DNA of 64,000 nucleotides, from assembly GCA_021741355.1 (NCBI GenBank), contig JAIOXZ010000005.1, positions 108,107 to 172,106 on the forward strand, written 5' to 3'. The notes beneath the pieces were generated by a model that was given only the letters and a program-made list of their open reading frames with translations, had not been told where the DNA came from and did no database searches. The DNA comes from Caulobacter sp. GTDB taxonomy: Bacteria; Pseudomonadota; Alphaproteobacteria; Caulobacterales; Caulobacteraceae. Shown here in pieces: positions 46,252 through 55,492 of this stretch. Made by a program: the position numbers and the translations under genes. The first letter of the stretch is position 1. The number at the start of each line of letters is the position of its first letter.

Positions 46252-46686
46252 TCAGGAGACGGTATAAGCCCGGCTATCGAGCCTGCGCATCCTGCCCGGC
46301 GCCTTCCCGAACCGGTCTCGCCGGATCAACAACGCCCGCTGATCGTCGAGCCGCAAGGGCCACCACTGCGCCGACCGGAACCGCGCCGCCCTGCCACCCG
46401 CGTTCTGCAGATGCGCCGCCGCCTCGGCGTCCCAGCCGGTTGCAAGCCGAAGGTCGGCCGGCAACAGCAGCAGCCAGTCGGCCTTCGCCGCCGCCACAGC
46501 AGCCTCGACGGTCGCCGCCCGCTTCGCCCCCGCGTCCTCAACGATCTCCAGCGTGGAGTCCGTCGAGCCGCCGTCGACCACGATCACCTCGGTGACGATG
46601 GCGTCCACCGCCGCCGGGACCAGCGCCGCCAGGCAGGCCGACAGGGTGCGTTCGTTGTTCAGGGTCTGGACGATGACGGAGATCAT
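46252..46686 (-). CDS. Small GT2-family glycosyltransferase-like protein
   Basis: A 144-residue protein beginning MISVIVQTLNNERTLSACLA with a GT-A nucleotide-sugar domain start; VIVVDGGSTDSTLEIVEDAG is the conserved DG-S-D motif. It is shorter than most GT2 enzymes (about 220 or more), lacking the usual C-terminal half, but shorter forms are common in alphaproteobacteria. It could be an intact mini-enzyme or an eroded one. The nucleotide-sugar substrate is unknown. Confidence 0.8.
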   Translation of the reverse strand: MISVIVQTLNNERTLSACLAALVPAAVDAIVTEVIVVDGGSTDSTLEIVEDAGAKRAATVEAAVAAAKADWLLLLPADLRLATGWDAEAAAHLQNAGGRAARFRSAQWWPLRLDDQRALLIRRDRFGKAPGRMRRLDSRAYTVS

Positions 46687-46722
46687 GCCGCCTTGGAGCG
46701 CGCCGCATCGCCACGGTCAATA

Positions 46723-46737
46723 GTTCTTGTTTTGTTC
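46723..46737. promoter_or_regulatory. LexA (SOS) box upstream of the radical SAM gene
   Basis: GTTCTTGTTTTGTTC matches the alphaproteobacterial LexA site GTTC-N7-GTTC exactly, 25 nt before the radical SAM start at 46762 and 36 nt upstream of the divergent glycosyltransferase gene. This suggests DNA-damage induction of the radical SAM gene. Confidence 0.75.
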
Positions 46738-46761
46738 CGCCCGAGTGTGTTCAATTCCGGC

Positions 46762-47838
46762 ATGTCGCCCCCTGCTGCATCGGTGAAGGGCCGTGGCGCG
46801 CGCAGCAACGCCACGAGCCGGTTCGTTTCCGCGCAACGCGAGGACTTCGATGACGGCTGGACGCTGGACGATCCACTGCCGGCGCAGATTCACACCGTCG
46901 TCCTGCCGGATCGCGCGAAGACCATCATCACCCGCAACACCAGCCCGGACATCCATTTCGACCGGTCGATCAATCCCTATCGCGGCTGCGAGCACGGCTG
47001 CATCTACTGTTTCGCCCGGCCCAATCACGCTTACCTCGGCCTGTCGCCGGGTCTGGATTTCGAGAGCCGGCTGTTCTTCAAGCCCGAGGCCGCGCGGCTT
47101 CTGAAGGCCGAGCTGTCGCGCAAGGGCTACGAGCCCCGGCATATCCAGATCGGCGCCGACACCGACCCCTATCAGCCGCTGGAGCGCAAGCTGCGGGTGA
47201 CGCGCCGGGTGCTGGAGGTGCTGCAGGCGTTCAACCATCCGCTGACGATCATCACCAAGTCGAACCTGATCAGCCGAGACGCCGACATCCTCGGCGACAT
47301 GGGCAAGGCCGGCCTGGCGCGGGCGGCGGTTTCCATCACCACCCTCGACCGCAAGCTGGCTCGCAGCATGGAGCCGCGCGCGGCGACGCCGCAGCGGCGG
47401 CTGGATGCGGTGCGCACCCTGACCTCCGCCGGCTGCCCGGTGACGGTGATGTTCGCGCCGGTCATCCCCGGCCTGAACGACCATGAACTGGAGGCGGTGC
47501 TGGAAGCCTCGGCGCAGGCCGGGGCGACGACGGCCGGCTATGTGATGATCCGCCTGCCGCTGGAGATCACCGACCTGTTCCAGGAATGGCTCAAGACCGA
47601 CCATCCCGACCGGGCCGAGCGGGTCATGTCGCTGATCCGCCAGATGCGCCGCGGGAAGACCTACACCGCCGACTGGGGCGTGCGCGGTCGGGGCGAAGGA
47701 CCGCTGGCCGACCTTGTCGCGGCGCGGTTCCGGGCCGCGCGCAAGCGGTACGGGCTTGAGCGGCCGAAGGAGACGCTGAATGTGGCGGCGTTCCGGGTTC
47801 CGCCGAAAGCCGGGGACCAGATGGACCTGTTTGGATAG
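46762..47838 (+). CDS. PA0069-family radical SAM protein
   Basis: A 358-residue radical SAM enzyme of the PA0069 (SplB-like) family. The 4Fe-4S cysteines are in INPYRGCEHGCIYCFARPNH (C-x3-C-x2-C). The family features ITRNTSPDIHFDRSINPYRG, QIGADTDPYQPLE and VTVMFAPVIPGLNDHELEAV are present. SplB-like proteins repair spore photoproducts or act on nucleic-acid substrates; the substrate here is unknown. The LexA box upstream would fit a role in DNA repair. Its stop overlaps the first base of a repeat pair. Confidence 0.9.
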   Translation: MSPPAASVKGRGARSNATSRFVSAQREDFDDGWTLDDPLPAQIHTVVLPDRAKTIITRNTSPDIHFDRSINPYRGCEHGCIYCFARPNHAYLGLSPGLDFESRLFFKPEAARLLKAELSRKGYEPRHIQIGADTDPYQPLERKLRVTRRVLEVLQAFNHPLTIITKSNLISRDADILGDMGKAGLARAAVSITTLDRKLARSMEPRAATPQRRLDAVRTLTSAGCPVTVMFAPVIPGLNDHELEAVLEASAQAGATTAGYVMIRLPLEITDLFQEWLKTDHPDRAERVMSLIRQMRRGKTYTADWGVRGRGEGPLADLVAARFRAARKRYGLERPKETLNVAAFRVPPKAGDQMDLFG

Positions 47839-47923
47839 GGGACATGTACCGCAGGTACGTGTCCCCCAATCGAGATTCAGCGGCGGTTGGATCAGGGGAC
47901 ACGTACCTGCCGTACATGTCCCC
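47838..47923. repeat. GGGGACAYGTAC palindrome pair between the radical SAM and RlmD-like genes
   Basis: Palindromes at 47838-47866 (GGGGACATGTACCGCAGGTA then CGTGTCCCC) and 47895-47923 flank the spacer AATCGAGATTCAGCGGCGG..., matching the pair at 35352-35438 in layout and sequence. It lies between two convergent genes, overlapping the stop of one and ending 7 nt from the stop of the other. Confidence 0.9.
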
Positions 47924-47929
47924 GACGGA

Positions 47930-49168
47930 CTACCGTGAAAACACCCCGACCAGCTCCACGTGCGGCGACCAGAGGAACTGGTCCACCGGCAAAAGGCGCT
48001 CGAGCGTGAAGCCCGCATCGATGAGGATCCGCGCATCCCGCGCGAAGGTCACCGGGTTGCAGGAGACGCCGACGACGCGGGACACCTTGCTGCGGCCGAT
48101 CTCGCCGGACTGTTCGAAGGCGCCGGCGCGGGGCGGGTCGAAGACCACCGCGTCCACCTTGGCGAGATCCTGGGCCAGCATCGGCCGTCGGGCCAGGTCG
48201 CGCGCTTCGGCAGTGATCGGCTTGAGACCCGGCGCGCTGGCCGTGGCGGCGCGCAGGGCGGCGATGGCGGGCGCCGCAGAGTCGGCGGCCAGCACCGGGG
48301 CGACCATCGCCAGCCGGAAGGTGAAGGTGCCCACGCCGCAATAGAGGTCGGCGACCCGGTTTGCGCCCGCAACGGCCTCAACAGCGAACGCCGCCATGGC
48401 CGCCTCGGCCTGCGGGACCGCCTGCAGGAAGCTGCCGGCCGGCAGGGCGACCGTCGCGGGGCCCAGCCGCACCATCGGCAGTCGCGCCTGATAGACCATC
48501 TCGCCGGCCAGGGTGACGCGCGCGAAATCGCCGGCGGACGCGGCTTCGGCCGCGCGCATGCGGGCGTCAGCCGACAGGCCGCCGCTCTTGCGCTCCACGC
48601 CGGTCACGTCGACGTCGATGCCCGTCGCCGTCCAGGTCACATGCAGGGTCGGGGCGGACTTGGGGTGCTCGAGGAAGGGTCTCGCCAGTTGCCGCAGGGC
48701 CGGCAACGCCGCGACCAGCCGCGGGTCGGCGATGACGCAGGTGTCCAGCTCGACCAGCGACCAGCTGCGGCGCTCCTTGAAGCCCAGCTTCACCCCGCCC
48801 TTGCCGCCGCGGGCGTGCAGCGCCAGCCGGCGCCGTGAACCGGGCGGCGAGGCGAACGTCGGCAGGATCTCGGTGTCGATATGCTCGTGGCTGAGCGCGG
48901 TGCGCACGAGCTCGGCCTTCCAGAGCAGATAGGGCGCCGCTTCCCAGTGCTGCAACGCACAGCCGCCGCAGACGCCGAAGTGCGGACAGGGGGGCGTGAC
49001 CCGCTCGGGACTGGCCTCGACCAGCTCAACCAGTTCGGCGCGCTGGCCGTCGCGGCGCGCGCGCACGCGCTCCCCGCCAAGCGTCAGCGGCACGAACAGG
49101 GGGCCTGGCGCCAGGCCGTCGCCCTGGGCCCCCACGCCTGTGACAGTAATGTCGATCAGATCGGTCAA
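47930..49168 (-). CDS. RlmD/TrmA-type RNA (uracil-5-)-methyltransferase
   Basis: A 412-residue class I SAM RNA methyltransferase. I place the start at TTG 49168, because GGAG lies 6 nt upstream and the family begins there; the open frame continues 47 codons further without family similarity. A TRAM-like N-terminus is followed by the Fe-S cysteines (CPHFGVCGGCALQHW plus DTCVIAD), the SAM loop VADLYCGVGTFTFRLA, FDPPRAGAFEQS, and the nucleophile Cys in VVGVSCNPVTFARD. It methylates a rRNA or tRNA uridine; which one cannot be told. Confidence 0.92.
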   Translation of the reverse strand: MTDLIDITVTGVGAQGDGLAPGPLFVPLTLGGERVRARRDGQRAELVELVEASPERVTPPCPHFGVCGGCALQHWEAAPYLLWKAELVRTALSHEHIDTEILPTFASPPGSRRRLALHARGGKGGVKLGFKERRSWSLVELDTCVIADPRLVAALPALRQLARPFLEHPKSAPTLHVTWTATGIDVDVTGVERKSGGLSADARMRAAEAASAGDFARVTLAGEMVYQARLPMVRLGPATVALPAGSFLQAVPQAEAAMAAFAVEAVAGANRVADLYCGVGTFTFRLAMVAPVLAADSAAPAIAALRAATASAPGLKPITAEARDLARRPMLAQDLAKVDAVVFDPPRAGAFEQSGEIGRSKVSRVVGVSCNPVTFARDARILIDAGFTLERLLPVDQFLWSPHVELVGVFSR

Positions 49169-49349
49169 CCGAAACTCCAAACGGAACCCACCGCCCCCGA
49201 TAGCATTGTTGGGGAGCGACACGGCGGGCAATCGGTCCGCCACATGAACGAAGATGAACGGGACGCTCAACGGCCGTTCAGGTTGGCCCCGCCATCTTCT
49301 CACCATCAACGGCGAGTCAAACTCGCCTCAGAAGCGAAGGGAGCGCGTC

Positions 49350-49769
49350 ATGCGCACCATCCTGTCAATTTCCGCCGCTATCGCCATCGCCGCCCCGGCG
49401 TTCATGGCGCCGACGTTCGCCGACGCGCAATCGGCCCGCAGCTACGGCCGCGGCGACGTCTGCAGCTATCAGCGCAAGCAGGCCGGCAACAAGGGCACGG
49501 TCACCGGCGCCCTGATCGGCGGCGTCCTCGGCGCGGCCGTGGCCAGTGAAGGCGTGAAGACCGAAGGCGCCGTGCTCGGCGGCACGGTCGGCGCCGTCGC
49601 CGGCAACCAGATCGCCAAGCGCAACTTCAAATGCAGCTCCTATCCCCAGCGGGTCAGCGCCCGTCGCAACAACTGCAAGTGGGTTCAGGAGTACTATGGC
49701 GGCCGTTGGCACGGCTTCGAGGTGTGCCGCGCCCGTGACGGCTACTGGCGCCCGAGCGGCCGGGGCTAA
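49350..49769 (+). CDS. Secreted glycine-zipper protein
   Basis: A 139-residue protein with a Sec signal (MRTILSISAAIAIAAPAFMA, cleavage near ADA) and a glycine zipper (GTVTGALIGGVLGAAVASEG, then GAVLGGTVGAVAGNQIAKRN). The C-terminus has four cysteines. Such proteins are found in or at the outer membrane. GAAGGGAG precedes the ATG. The next gene is a related glycine-zipper protein, suggesting a tandem pair. Confidence 0.82.
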   Translation: MRTILSISAAIAIAAPAFMAPTFADAQSARSYGRGDVCSYQRKQAGNKGTVTGALIGGVLGAAVASEGVKTEGAVLGGTVGAVAGNQIAKRNFKCSSYPQRVSARRNNCKWVQEYYGGRWHGFEVCRARDGYWRPSGRG

Positions 49770-49817
49770 ACCCGACCGTCGAACGCGCCCATTCTATCGA
49801 GGACAAGGGAGAGCTCC

Positions 49818-50447
49818 ATGAAGATCCGTTCCACACTGACCCGCGGCGCCGCCGGCCTGGCCGCCATCGCCATGGTCGCCGGCCTGGCGGTGGTTCCGGC
49901 CACCGCGTCGGCCCAGTCCTATTCGCCGGGCGCGAGCGGCTATGATGGCGGCTACCGCTACGACGCCTGTCAGCGGGAGCGGACGGGTCGTGGAACGGGC
50001 GGCGCCCTGGTCGGGGCGGGCATCGGCGCGCTGGCGGGCGGCAATATCGCCGCGCGCGGCAACCGCACCGAAGGCGCCGTCCTTGGCGGCCTCCTCGGCG
50101 CGGTGATCGGCGCCAATGTCGGCAAGACCGCCGCCGCCTGCGAGCCCGGCCAGCCCGAGTCCTATCAGCAGGGCTATTCGGACGCCCCGGTCCAGAACGG
50201 CTACTACGGCTATGACGACGGTCGCGGCGGCTACGCCCAGGGCGCCTACGACCCCCGCTACGGCGATGACGGTTACGGCGATGGCTACGGCTATGGCGAC
50301 GGTTACGCCCGTCCGGTGGCCGATGGCCCGTCCGCCGACAACTGCTCGCTCGCCGAGAGCCCGATCTATCTGCCCGACGGCCGTGTCCAGAAGCGCTTCG
50401 TGCGCGTCTGCCGCGACTCGAGCGGCCGCTACCAGGTCGTCGACTAG
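49818..50447 (+). CDS. Secreted glycine-zipper / Tyr-Gly-rich protein
   Basis: A 209-residue protein with a signal (TRGAAGLAAIAMVAGLAVVP, cleavage near SAQ), a glycine zipper (GGALVGAGIGALAGGNIAAR, then GAVLGGLLGAVIGANVGKTA), a low-complexity Tyr/Gly/Asp region (about residues 115-165, for example GYGDGYGYGDGYARP) and a Cys-containing C-terminal domain (CSLAESPIYLPDGRVQKRFV). It parallels the preceding gene in layout. Likely outer-membrane-associated. Confidence 0.82.
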   Translation: MKIRSTLTRGAAGLAAIAMVAGLAVVPATASAQSYSPGASGYDGGYRYDACQRERTGRGTGGALVGAGIGALAGGNIAARGNRTEGAVLGGLLGAVIGANVGKTAAACEPGQPESYQQGYSDAPVQNGYYGYDDGRGGYAQGAYDPRYGDDGYGDGYGYGDGYARPVADGPSADNCSLAESPIYLPDGRVQKRFVRVCRDSSGRYQVVD

Positions 50448-50471
50448 GCTTTCAGAAGGTCCTGTGAGGAG

Positions 50472-50505
50472 GGGCCGTCCGCATCGCGGGCGGCCCTTTC
50501 CTTGT
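50472..50505 (+). terminator. Terminator after the glycine-zipper genes
   Basis: GGGCCGTCCGC pairs with GCGGGCGGCCC (one G-U pair), loop ATC, followed by TTTCCTTGTT. It ends at the stop of convergent tlyA. Confidence 0.8.
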
Positions 50506-51233
50506 TACACCTTCCGCGCCCAGAGCAGGAACTCGTGATTGCCGTCGCCGCCGGTGACCGGGCTGTCGCCCGTCTCCAGGATCGACCAGCCTTCGCTCTC
50601 CAGCCAGATCTTCACGGCGTCGAGCGCCGCCCGACGCACAGTCTCGTCCTTGACGATGCCACCCTTGCCGACCCTGTCGCGACCGACCTCGAACTGCGGT
50701 TTGACCAGGGCGACGAGATCCGCCCCCTCCCCCGCCAGAGCCAGCGCGGCCGGCAGAGCCTTGGCGAGGCTGATGAAGCTGACATCGGTGACGATCAGGT
50801 CCGGCCGGTCGGGGATCAGCTCGGCGGTCAGGGTCCGGGCGTCGGTCCCGGACAGTTCGACGACGCGGGGATTGCTGGCCAGAGTCGGGTGCAGCTGCCC
50901 CCGTCCGACATCGACCGCATAGACCTTCGCCGCGCCCCGGCTGAGGCAGACCTGGGTGAATCCGCCGGTCGAGGCGCCGACGTCGACCACGACCCGGCCT
51001 TCGACCGGCGCCGGCCAGAGCGTCAGGGCGTGATCCAGCTTGAGACCGCCACGGCCGACCCAGGGATGGGCGGGCTCTGCGAGGAGGACGGCGTCTTCGT
51101 CGATGGCTTCCGAGGGTTTGGCGACAGCCCGGCCGTCCGCCGTCACTCGTCCGGCCGCAATAGCCGCCTGGGCCCTGGCCCGGCTGTCGAACAGGCCGCG
51201 CTCGACGAGCAGGAGGTCGATTCGCTTCCTCAT
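50505..51233 (-). CDS. tlyA: TlyA family rRNA methyltransferase / putative hemolysin
   Basis: A 242-residue protein. The N-terminal S4-like RNA-binding part (MRKRIDLLLVERGLFDSRAR, AQAAIAAGRV) is followed by an FtsJ-type SAM methyltransferase domain with VVVDVGASTGGFTQVCLSRG. TlyA methylates 16S/23S rRNA ribose at cytidines in other bacteria. The start codon faces a TIR element at 51236. Confidence 0.92.
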   Translation of the reverse strand: MRKRIDLLLVERGLFDSRARAQAAIAAGRVTADGRAVAKPSEAIDEDAVLLAEPAHPWVGRGGLKLDHALTLWPAPVEGRVVVDVGASTGGFTQVCLSRGAAKVYAVDVGRGQLHPTLASNPRVVELSGTDARTLTAELIPDRPDLIVTDVSFISLAKALPAALALAGEGADLVALVKPQFEVGRDRVGKGGIVKDETVRRAALDAVKIWLESEGWSILETGDSPVTGGDGNHEFLLWARKV

Positions 51234-51235
51234 CC

Positions 51236-51380
51236 CTCCCTCCCCTTCATGGGGAGGGACAGGCGGCGAAGCCGCCAGGGTGGGGAACGGGATGCTGTGC
51301 TGGATGTATCGGGGTGGCGGCAGACTCCCCCACCCGTCCGTCGCTTCGCGCCGTCCACCCTCCCCATGAAGGGGAGGGAG
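51236..51380. repeat. TIR element, family 'CTCCCTCCCCTTCAT'
   Basis: The 15-bp ends CTCCCTCCCCTTCAT and ATGAAGGGGAGGGAG are perfect inverted repeats of a 145-bp element, with an inner GGCGGCGAAGCCGCC hairpin. A relative lies at 56648-56791. It occupies the whole gap between tlyA and glpK. Confidence 0.88.
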
Positions 51381-51383
51381 CGA

Positions 51384-52877
51384 TCAAGACCGCACCCTCG
51401 GCACGGCGTCGAGCCACCGGGCGTAGGCGGTCTCGCGCATGCGGGAGTCGTCGGTCGGGATGACGGACTCGGTGTCCGGCCGCGCGGCGGCGGCTTCCTC
51501 CATCGTGCTGAACAGGCCGGCGCCCAGGCCCGCGAACAGGGCCGCGCCCAGGGCGGTGGTCTCCTGATAGTTGGAGCGACAGACCGGAAAACCCGTCAGG
51601 TCGGCCAGCCGCTGGGAGAACCAGGCGCTGCGGGACATGCCGCCGTCGATCCGCAGCTCTGCCTTGGCGCCGAAGGCGTGCGGCGCGTCGGCGCGCATCG
51701 CCTCGATCAGGTCGCGGGTCTGCAGCGCGCAGGCATCGAAGGTCGCCGCCGCGATTTCGGCCAGGCCGGAGTCGCGTGTCAGGCCGAAGATCCCGCCCCG
51801 CGCTCCGGCGTCCCACCAGGGCGCGCCGAGGCCGGTGAAGGCCGGCACCACCACTACGCCGCTGTCGGCCTTGGCCGTCCTGGCCAGCGCCTCGGCGGCG
51901 GCGGGACCGCCCGGAATGCCGAGTTCCTCGCCGAGCCACTGGATTGCCGCGCCCGCGACGAAGATTGACCCCTCCAGGGCATAGGTCGTCCTGCCGTTCA
52001 CGCGCGCGGCGACCGTCGTCAGTAGCCGTGACCGGCTGAGCGCCTTCTGCTCGCCGGTGTTCAGCAACATGAAGCAGCCGGTGCCGTAGGTGGCCTTCAT
52101 CTCGCCGGGGCGAACACAGCCCTGCCCCATCAGCGCGGCTTGCTGGTCGCCGGCGACGCCGCGGATCGGCACCGGCTGGCCGAGGATGGACGCGTCGGTC
52201 TGGCCATAGTCGTCCGCGCAGTCGAGCACCCGCGGCAGCAGGGCGGCGGGCACCTCGAACAGCTGCAGCATCTCGTCCGACCAGCGCTGGGTTCCGATGT
52301 CGAACAACAGGGTGCGCGAGGCGTTGGTGGCGTCGGTGGCGTGCACCTGTCCGCCGGTCAGCTTCCAGATCACCCAGCTGTCCATGGTGCCGCACAGCAG
52401 TTGACCCTGCTCGGCGCGCTCGCGGGCGCCCGCCACGTGATCGAGCAGCCAGGCGATCTTGGTGCCCGAGAAATACGGATCAAGCAGCAGGCCGGTGAAC
52501 TCCGTCACCCGCTCCTCGGCGCCGGCCTTGATCAGCCGCTCGCAGGTCGAGGCCGTGCGCCGGTCCTGCCAGACGATGGCCGGCGCGATGGGCTGGCCGG
52601 TCTCGCGATCCCAGATCACCACCGTCTCGCGCTGGTTGGTCACGCCGATCGCGGCAAAATCCGACACCGGCCGGCCGACCTTATCGACCGCCTCGCGCAG
52701 CACCTCGACGCTGGCCGTCCAGATTTCGTCGGCGTCATGCTCGACCCAGCCATCGTTCGGATAGCTCTGGCGCAATGGCCGGCTGGCGTCCGCGAGCGCA
52801 TTGCCCTGAACGTCGAAGACGATGGCGCGGGTGCTGGTCGTTCCCTGGTCAAGCGCCAGAATCAACGGATCGGCCAT
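51384..52877 (-). CDS. glpK: Glycerol kinase
   Basis: A 497-residue FGGY-family kinase that phosphorylates glycerol. It starts MADPLILALDQGTTSTRAIV, with the phosphate loop DQGTTSTR. Further family marks are WVEHDADEIW, GVTNQRETVVIWDRETG, KATYGTGCFMLLNTGE and RIDGGMSRSAWFSQRLADLT. No glpD or glpF is adjacent. Confidence 0.95.
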   Translation of the reverse strand: MADPLILALDQGTTSTRAIVFDVQGNALADASRPLRQSYPNDGWVEHDADEIWTASVEVLREAVDKVGRPVSDFAAIGVTNQRETVVIWDRETGQPIAPAIVWQDRRTASTCERLIKAGAEERVTEFTGLLLDPYFSGTKIAWLLDHVAGARERAEQGQLLCGTMDSWVIWKLTGGQVHATDATNASRTLLFDIGTQRWSDEMLQLFEVPAALLPRVLDCADDYGQTDASILGQPVPIRGVAGDQQAALMGQGCVRPGEMKATYGTGCFMLLNTGEQKALSRSRLLTTVAARVNGRTTYALEGSIFVAGAAIQWLGEELGIPGGPAAAEALARTAKADSGVVVVPAFTGLGAPWWDAGARGGIFGLTRDSGLAEIAAATFDACALQTRDLIEAMRADAPHAFGAKAELRIDGGMSRSAWFSQRLADLTGFPVCRSNYQETTALGAALFAGLGAGLFSTMEEAAAARPDTESVIPTDDSRMRETAYARWLDAVPRVRS

Positions 52878-52978
52878 ACGATTCGACTCCCCTGACGATC
52901 TTCCAGTCGTTTAAGCATGTTTTCACGCGGTGGGAGCAGGGTCATGCTTCTAGTCCGCGAGCCGGGACGGGGCCTCAA

Positions 52979-54091
52979 GTGACCATCGCCGCAGACGCCG
53001 CCGATCTACTGCTGCTGGCGCGAAGCCGGCATCCGACGGACCGTGAGCGCCTGCTCAATGCCATCATCGCCATTTGCGACAAGGCCGACATCGATGAAGT
53101 CGCCCAGCCGCAGGTGCGCGAGTTGATCGGCTCGGTGTTCATGACCCTGGTCGGAGAAGCCGAGCGCGACATCCGCCGCCGCCTCGCCGAGAAGATCGCG
53201 CCGGCGCCCTGGGTCCCCGCGGCCCTGGTCAACGTCCTGGCGCTCGACGATATCGAAATCGCCGCGCCGGTCATCGCCGCCAGCCCTGTGTTGCAGGACC
53301 ACGACCTGATCCGCCTGCTGGTGGAATCGACCCTCGATCACCAGATCGCCATCGCCCGCCGGGGACGGCTCGGCGCACCTGTCGTCGAGGCCATCCTGCG
53401 TCAGCAGGAGCCGGCGGTGCTGACCGCCCTCGCCGGCAACGACACGGCCGAGGTGACCCCCTCGGCGATGGATCGCCTGGTCGACCATTCACGAGCCGTC
53501 GCGGCCATGCGCTCGCCGCTTGCCCGCCACCCGCGCCTGTCCTCGGACATGGCCCAAAGGCTGTATCTCTGGGTCGGCCAGTCGCTGCGCGCCTCGCTCG
53601 TTGAGCGGTTCAGGCTCGATCCCGCCGAACTGGACGCCGCCCTGGCGCTGAGCGTGCGTGAAGCGCACGCCGCCGTCGAAGGCATGCCCCCGGCCCAGGC
53701 CAGATCCGACGCCGAGCGGGAAGCGCTGGAAAGCCGACTGGTCGACAAGCTGAGCGACGCCGGACAGCTGCGACCCAGCTTCCTGCTCCGGTCCCTGCGC
53801 GAGGGACGGCTGTCCCTGTTCATCGCCGGCATCACCCGGCTGGGGAACTTCGAAGACGATCATATCCGGCGGGCCATCGACAGCGACCGCCCCGAACTGC
53901 TGGCGCTGGCCTGCGCCGCGATCGGCGTCGACCGGGGGGCCTTCCCGACCATTCTCGAAGCCGTGCGGGACCTGAACGAGGGGCGCCCCGGCGGCGGGGC
54001 CGAAGCCGGGCGCCGCGCGACGGGAGCATTCGGACCCTTTGACGCCGATATCGCCGGCGTCGCCTTCCGCAAGGCTGTCTCCACCGTTTGA
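52979..54091 (+). CDS. DUF2336-domain protein (first copy)
   Basis: A 370-residue soluble helical protein from GTG 52979 ([20 protein letters not shown]). DUF2336 proteins are found mainly in alphaproteobacteria and look HEAT-repeat-like; here the helices [20 protein letters not shown] and [20 protein letters not shown] illustrate this. Function unknown. A paralogue lies at 57619-58758. The GTG is weakly supported by its ribosome site. Confidence 0.82.
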   Translation: MTIAADAADLLLLARSRHPTDRERLLNAIIAICDKADIDEVAQPQVRELIGSVFMTLVGEAERDIRRRLAEKIAPAPWVPAALVNVLALDDIEIAAPVIAASPVLQDHDLIRLLVESTLDHQIAIARRGRLGAPVVEAILRQQEPAVLTALAGNDTAEVTPSAMDRLVDHSRAVAAMRSPLARHPRLSSDMAQRLYLWVGQSLRASLVERFRLDPAELDAALALSVREAHAAVEGMPPAQARSDAEREALESRLVDKLSDAGQLRPSFLLRSLREGRLSLFIAGITRLGNFEDDHIRRAIDSDRPELLALACAAIGVDRGAFPTILEAVRDLNEGRPGGGAEAGRRATGAFGPFDADIAGVAFRKAVSTV

Positions 54092-54125
54092 CAAGCCCTG
54101 CGGCATAAGGCCTTGCTCGCGGCCG

Positions 54126-54905
54126 ATGTTCAGCACCAAGCCCCACACCAGCCGCATCACCTTCGTCGCCAGCGATCGGCCCGAGGCGCAGGAGGCACGT
54201 ACCCGGCTGATTGAACGCTATGGCGACGCCGGCGACAGCGCCCAGGTCATCGTCGCCCTCGGCGGCGACGGCTTCATGCTGGAGACCCTGCATGGGGTGA
54301 TGGCGGACGGAAAGCCGATCTACGGCATGAACCGCGGTTCCGTCGGTTTCCTGATGAACGAGTACAGCGAGGACAGCCTGCTGGAGCGGATCAACGCCGC
54401 CGAGCGGGCCGTGATCCACCCGCTGACCATGGTCGCCATCGACTCAAAGCGAAAGCAGCACCGGGCGCTGGCGATCAACGAGGTGTCGCTGCTGCGCCAG
54501 ACCCGCCAGACGGCCAAGCTGCGCATCTCCATCGACGGCAAGGTGCGGATGAGCGAGCTGGTCTGCGACGGCGCGCTGGTCGCCACCCCGGCTGGTTCGA
54601 CGGCCTACAATCTGTCGGCGCACGGTCCGATCATTCCGATCGACGCCCGGGTCATGGCCTTGACGCCGATCAGCGTCTTCCGGCCGAGGCGCTGGCGCGG
54701 GGCGCTGCTGTCGCACACGGCGCGGGTGACGTTCGAAGTACTGGAAGCCGACAAGCGTCCCGTCAGCGCCGTGGCCGACAACGTCGAAATTCGTGACGTT
54801 CTGGAGGTTCATGTCTCCGAAGACCGGGCGGTCAGCCTGTCGATGCTGTTCGACGCCGGCCGGAGTCTGGAAGAGCGAGTCCTGGCCGAGCAGTTCTCGG
54901 CCTGA
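54126..54905 (+). CDS. nadK: NAD kinase
   Basis: A 259-residue NAD kinase that makes NADP. Start at ATG 54126. The nucleotide motif GGDG is in [20 protein letters not shown], then [12 protein letters not shown], and the second conserved motif is [20 protein letters not shown]. It lies 34 nt downstream of the DUF2336 gene and 98 nt upstream of an Hpt protein. Confidence 0.95.
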   Translation: MFSTKPHTSRITFVASDRPEAQEARTRLIERYGDAGDSAQVIVALGGDGFMLETLHGVMADGKPIYGMNRGSVGFLMNEYSEDSLLERINAAERAVIHPLTMVAIDSKRKQHRALAINEVSLLRQTRQTAKLRISIDGKVRMSELVCDGALVATPAGSTAYNLSAHGPIIPIDARVMALTPISVFRPRRWRGALLSHTARVTFEVLEADKRPVSAVADNVEIRDVLEVHVSEDRAVSLSMLFDAGRSLEERVLAEQFSA

Positions 54906-55003
54906 TGCGACCGCAGGCCGCGCATATCGGAAATGCCCGTCTCATCCGTTGTTAACCCAGATCGCCTAGCGTCTCCCTTGTAGAACGCCAAGGGAGGCGA
55001 CGC

Positions 55004-55492
55004 GTGAGCGACAATTCGACGGTTCAGGTCATTCAGGCCCCGAACACACTTCGCCTCAAGGTGGGCGGACGGCTGGGGGGCATCGACCCTGCGGCCATCG
55101 CCAAGGCGGAGGCAGCGCTGAAGAGTCTGTCCGGCAACTTCGCCGAATGGCTCAATGACGAGCTCGTCAAGCTCGATGCCGCCCGCCAGCGCATTCGCAG
55201 CGAAGGCCTGACCACCGAAACGGCCGAGGGGCTCTATCTGCGCGCCCACGACCTGAAGGGTCTCGGGGCCACCTACGAATTTCCGCTGGTCACGCGCATC
55301 GCCGGATCGCTGTGCAAGCTGATCGATGACCCTGAGTCCCGCCTCGAAGCCCCGATGTTCCTCGTCGACGCCCATATCGACGGCATCAAGGCGTCCGTGC
55401 GCGGCAACATCCGCAGCGAGGACCATCCGATCGGCCGCAAGCTGGTCGAGGAACTGGAAGGCCGCGTCGCCCAGCTGACGCCGGCGGGTTAG
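55004..55492 (+). CDS. Hpt-domain phosphotransfer protein
   Basis: A 162-residue protein from GTG 55004 (GGGAGG upstream). An Hpt domain is visible: the phospho-accepting His is in LYLRAHDLKGLGATYEFPLV (about residue 82). It would relay phosphoryl groups between a kinase and response regulator. Partners are not encoded next to it, but a hybrid histidine kinase lies 3.4 kb downstream. Its 3' end overlaps the convergent GH130 gene by 4 nt. Confidence 0.85.
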   Translation: MSDNSTVQVIQAPNTLRLKVGGRLGGIDPAAIAKAEAALKSLSGNFAEWLNDELVKLDAARQRIRSEGLTTETAEGLYLRAHDLKGLGATYEFPLVTRIAGSLCKLIDDPESRLEAPMFLVDAHIDGIKASVRGNIRSEDHPIGRKLVEELEGRVAQLTPAG

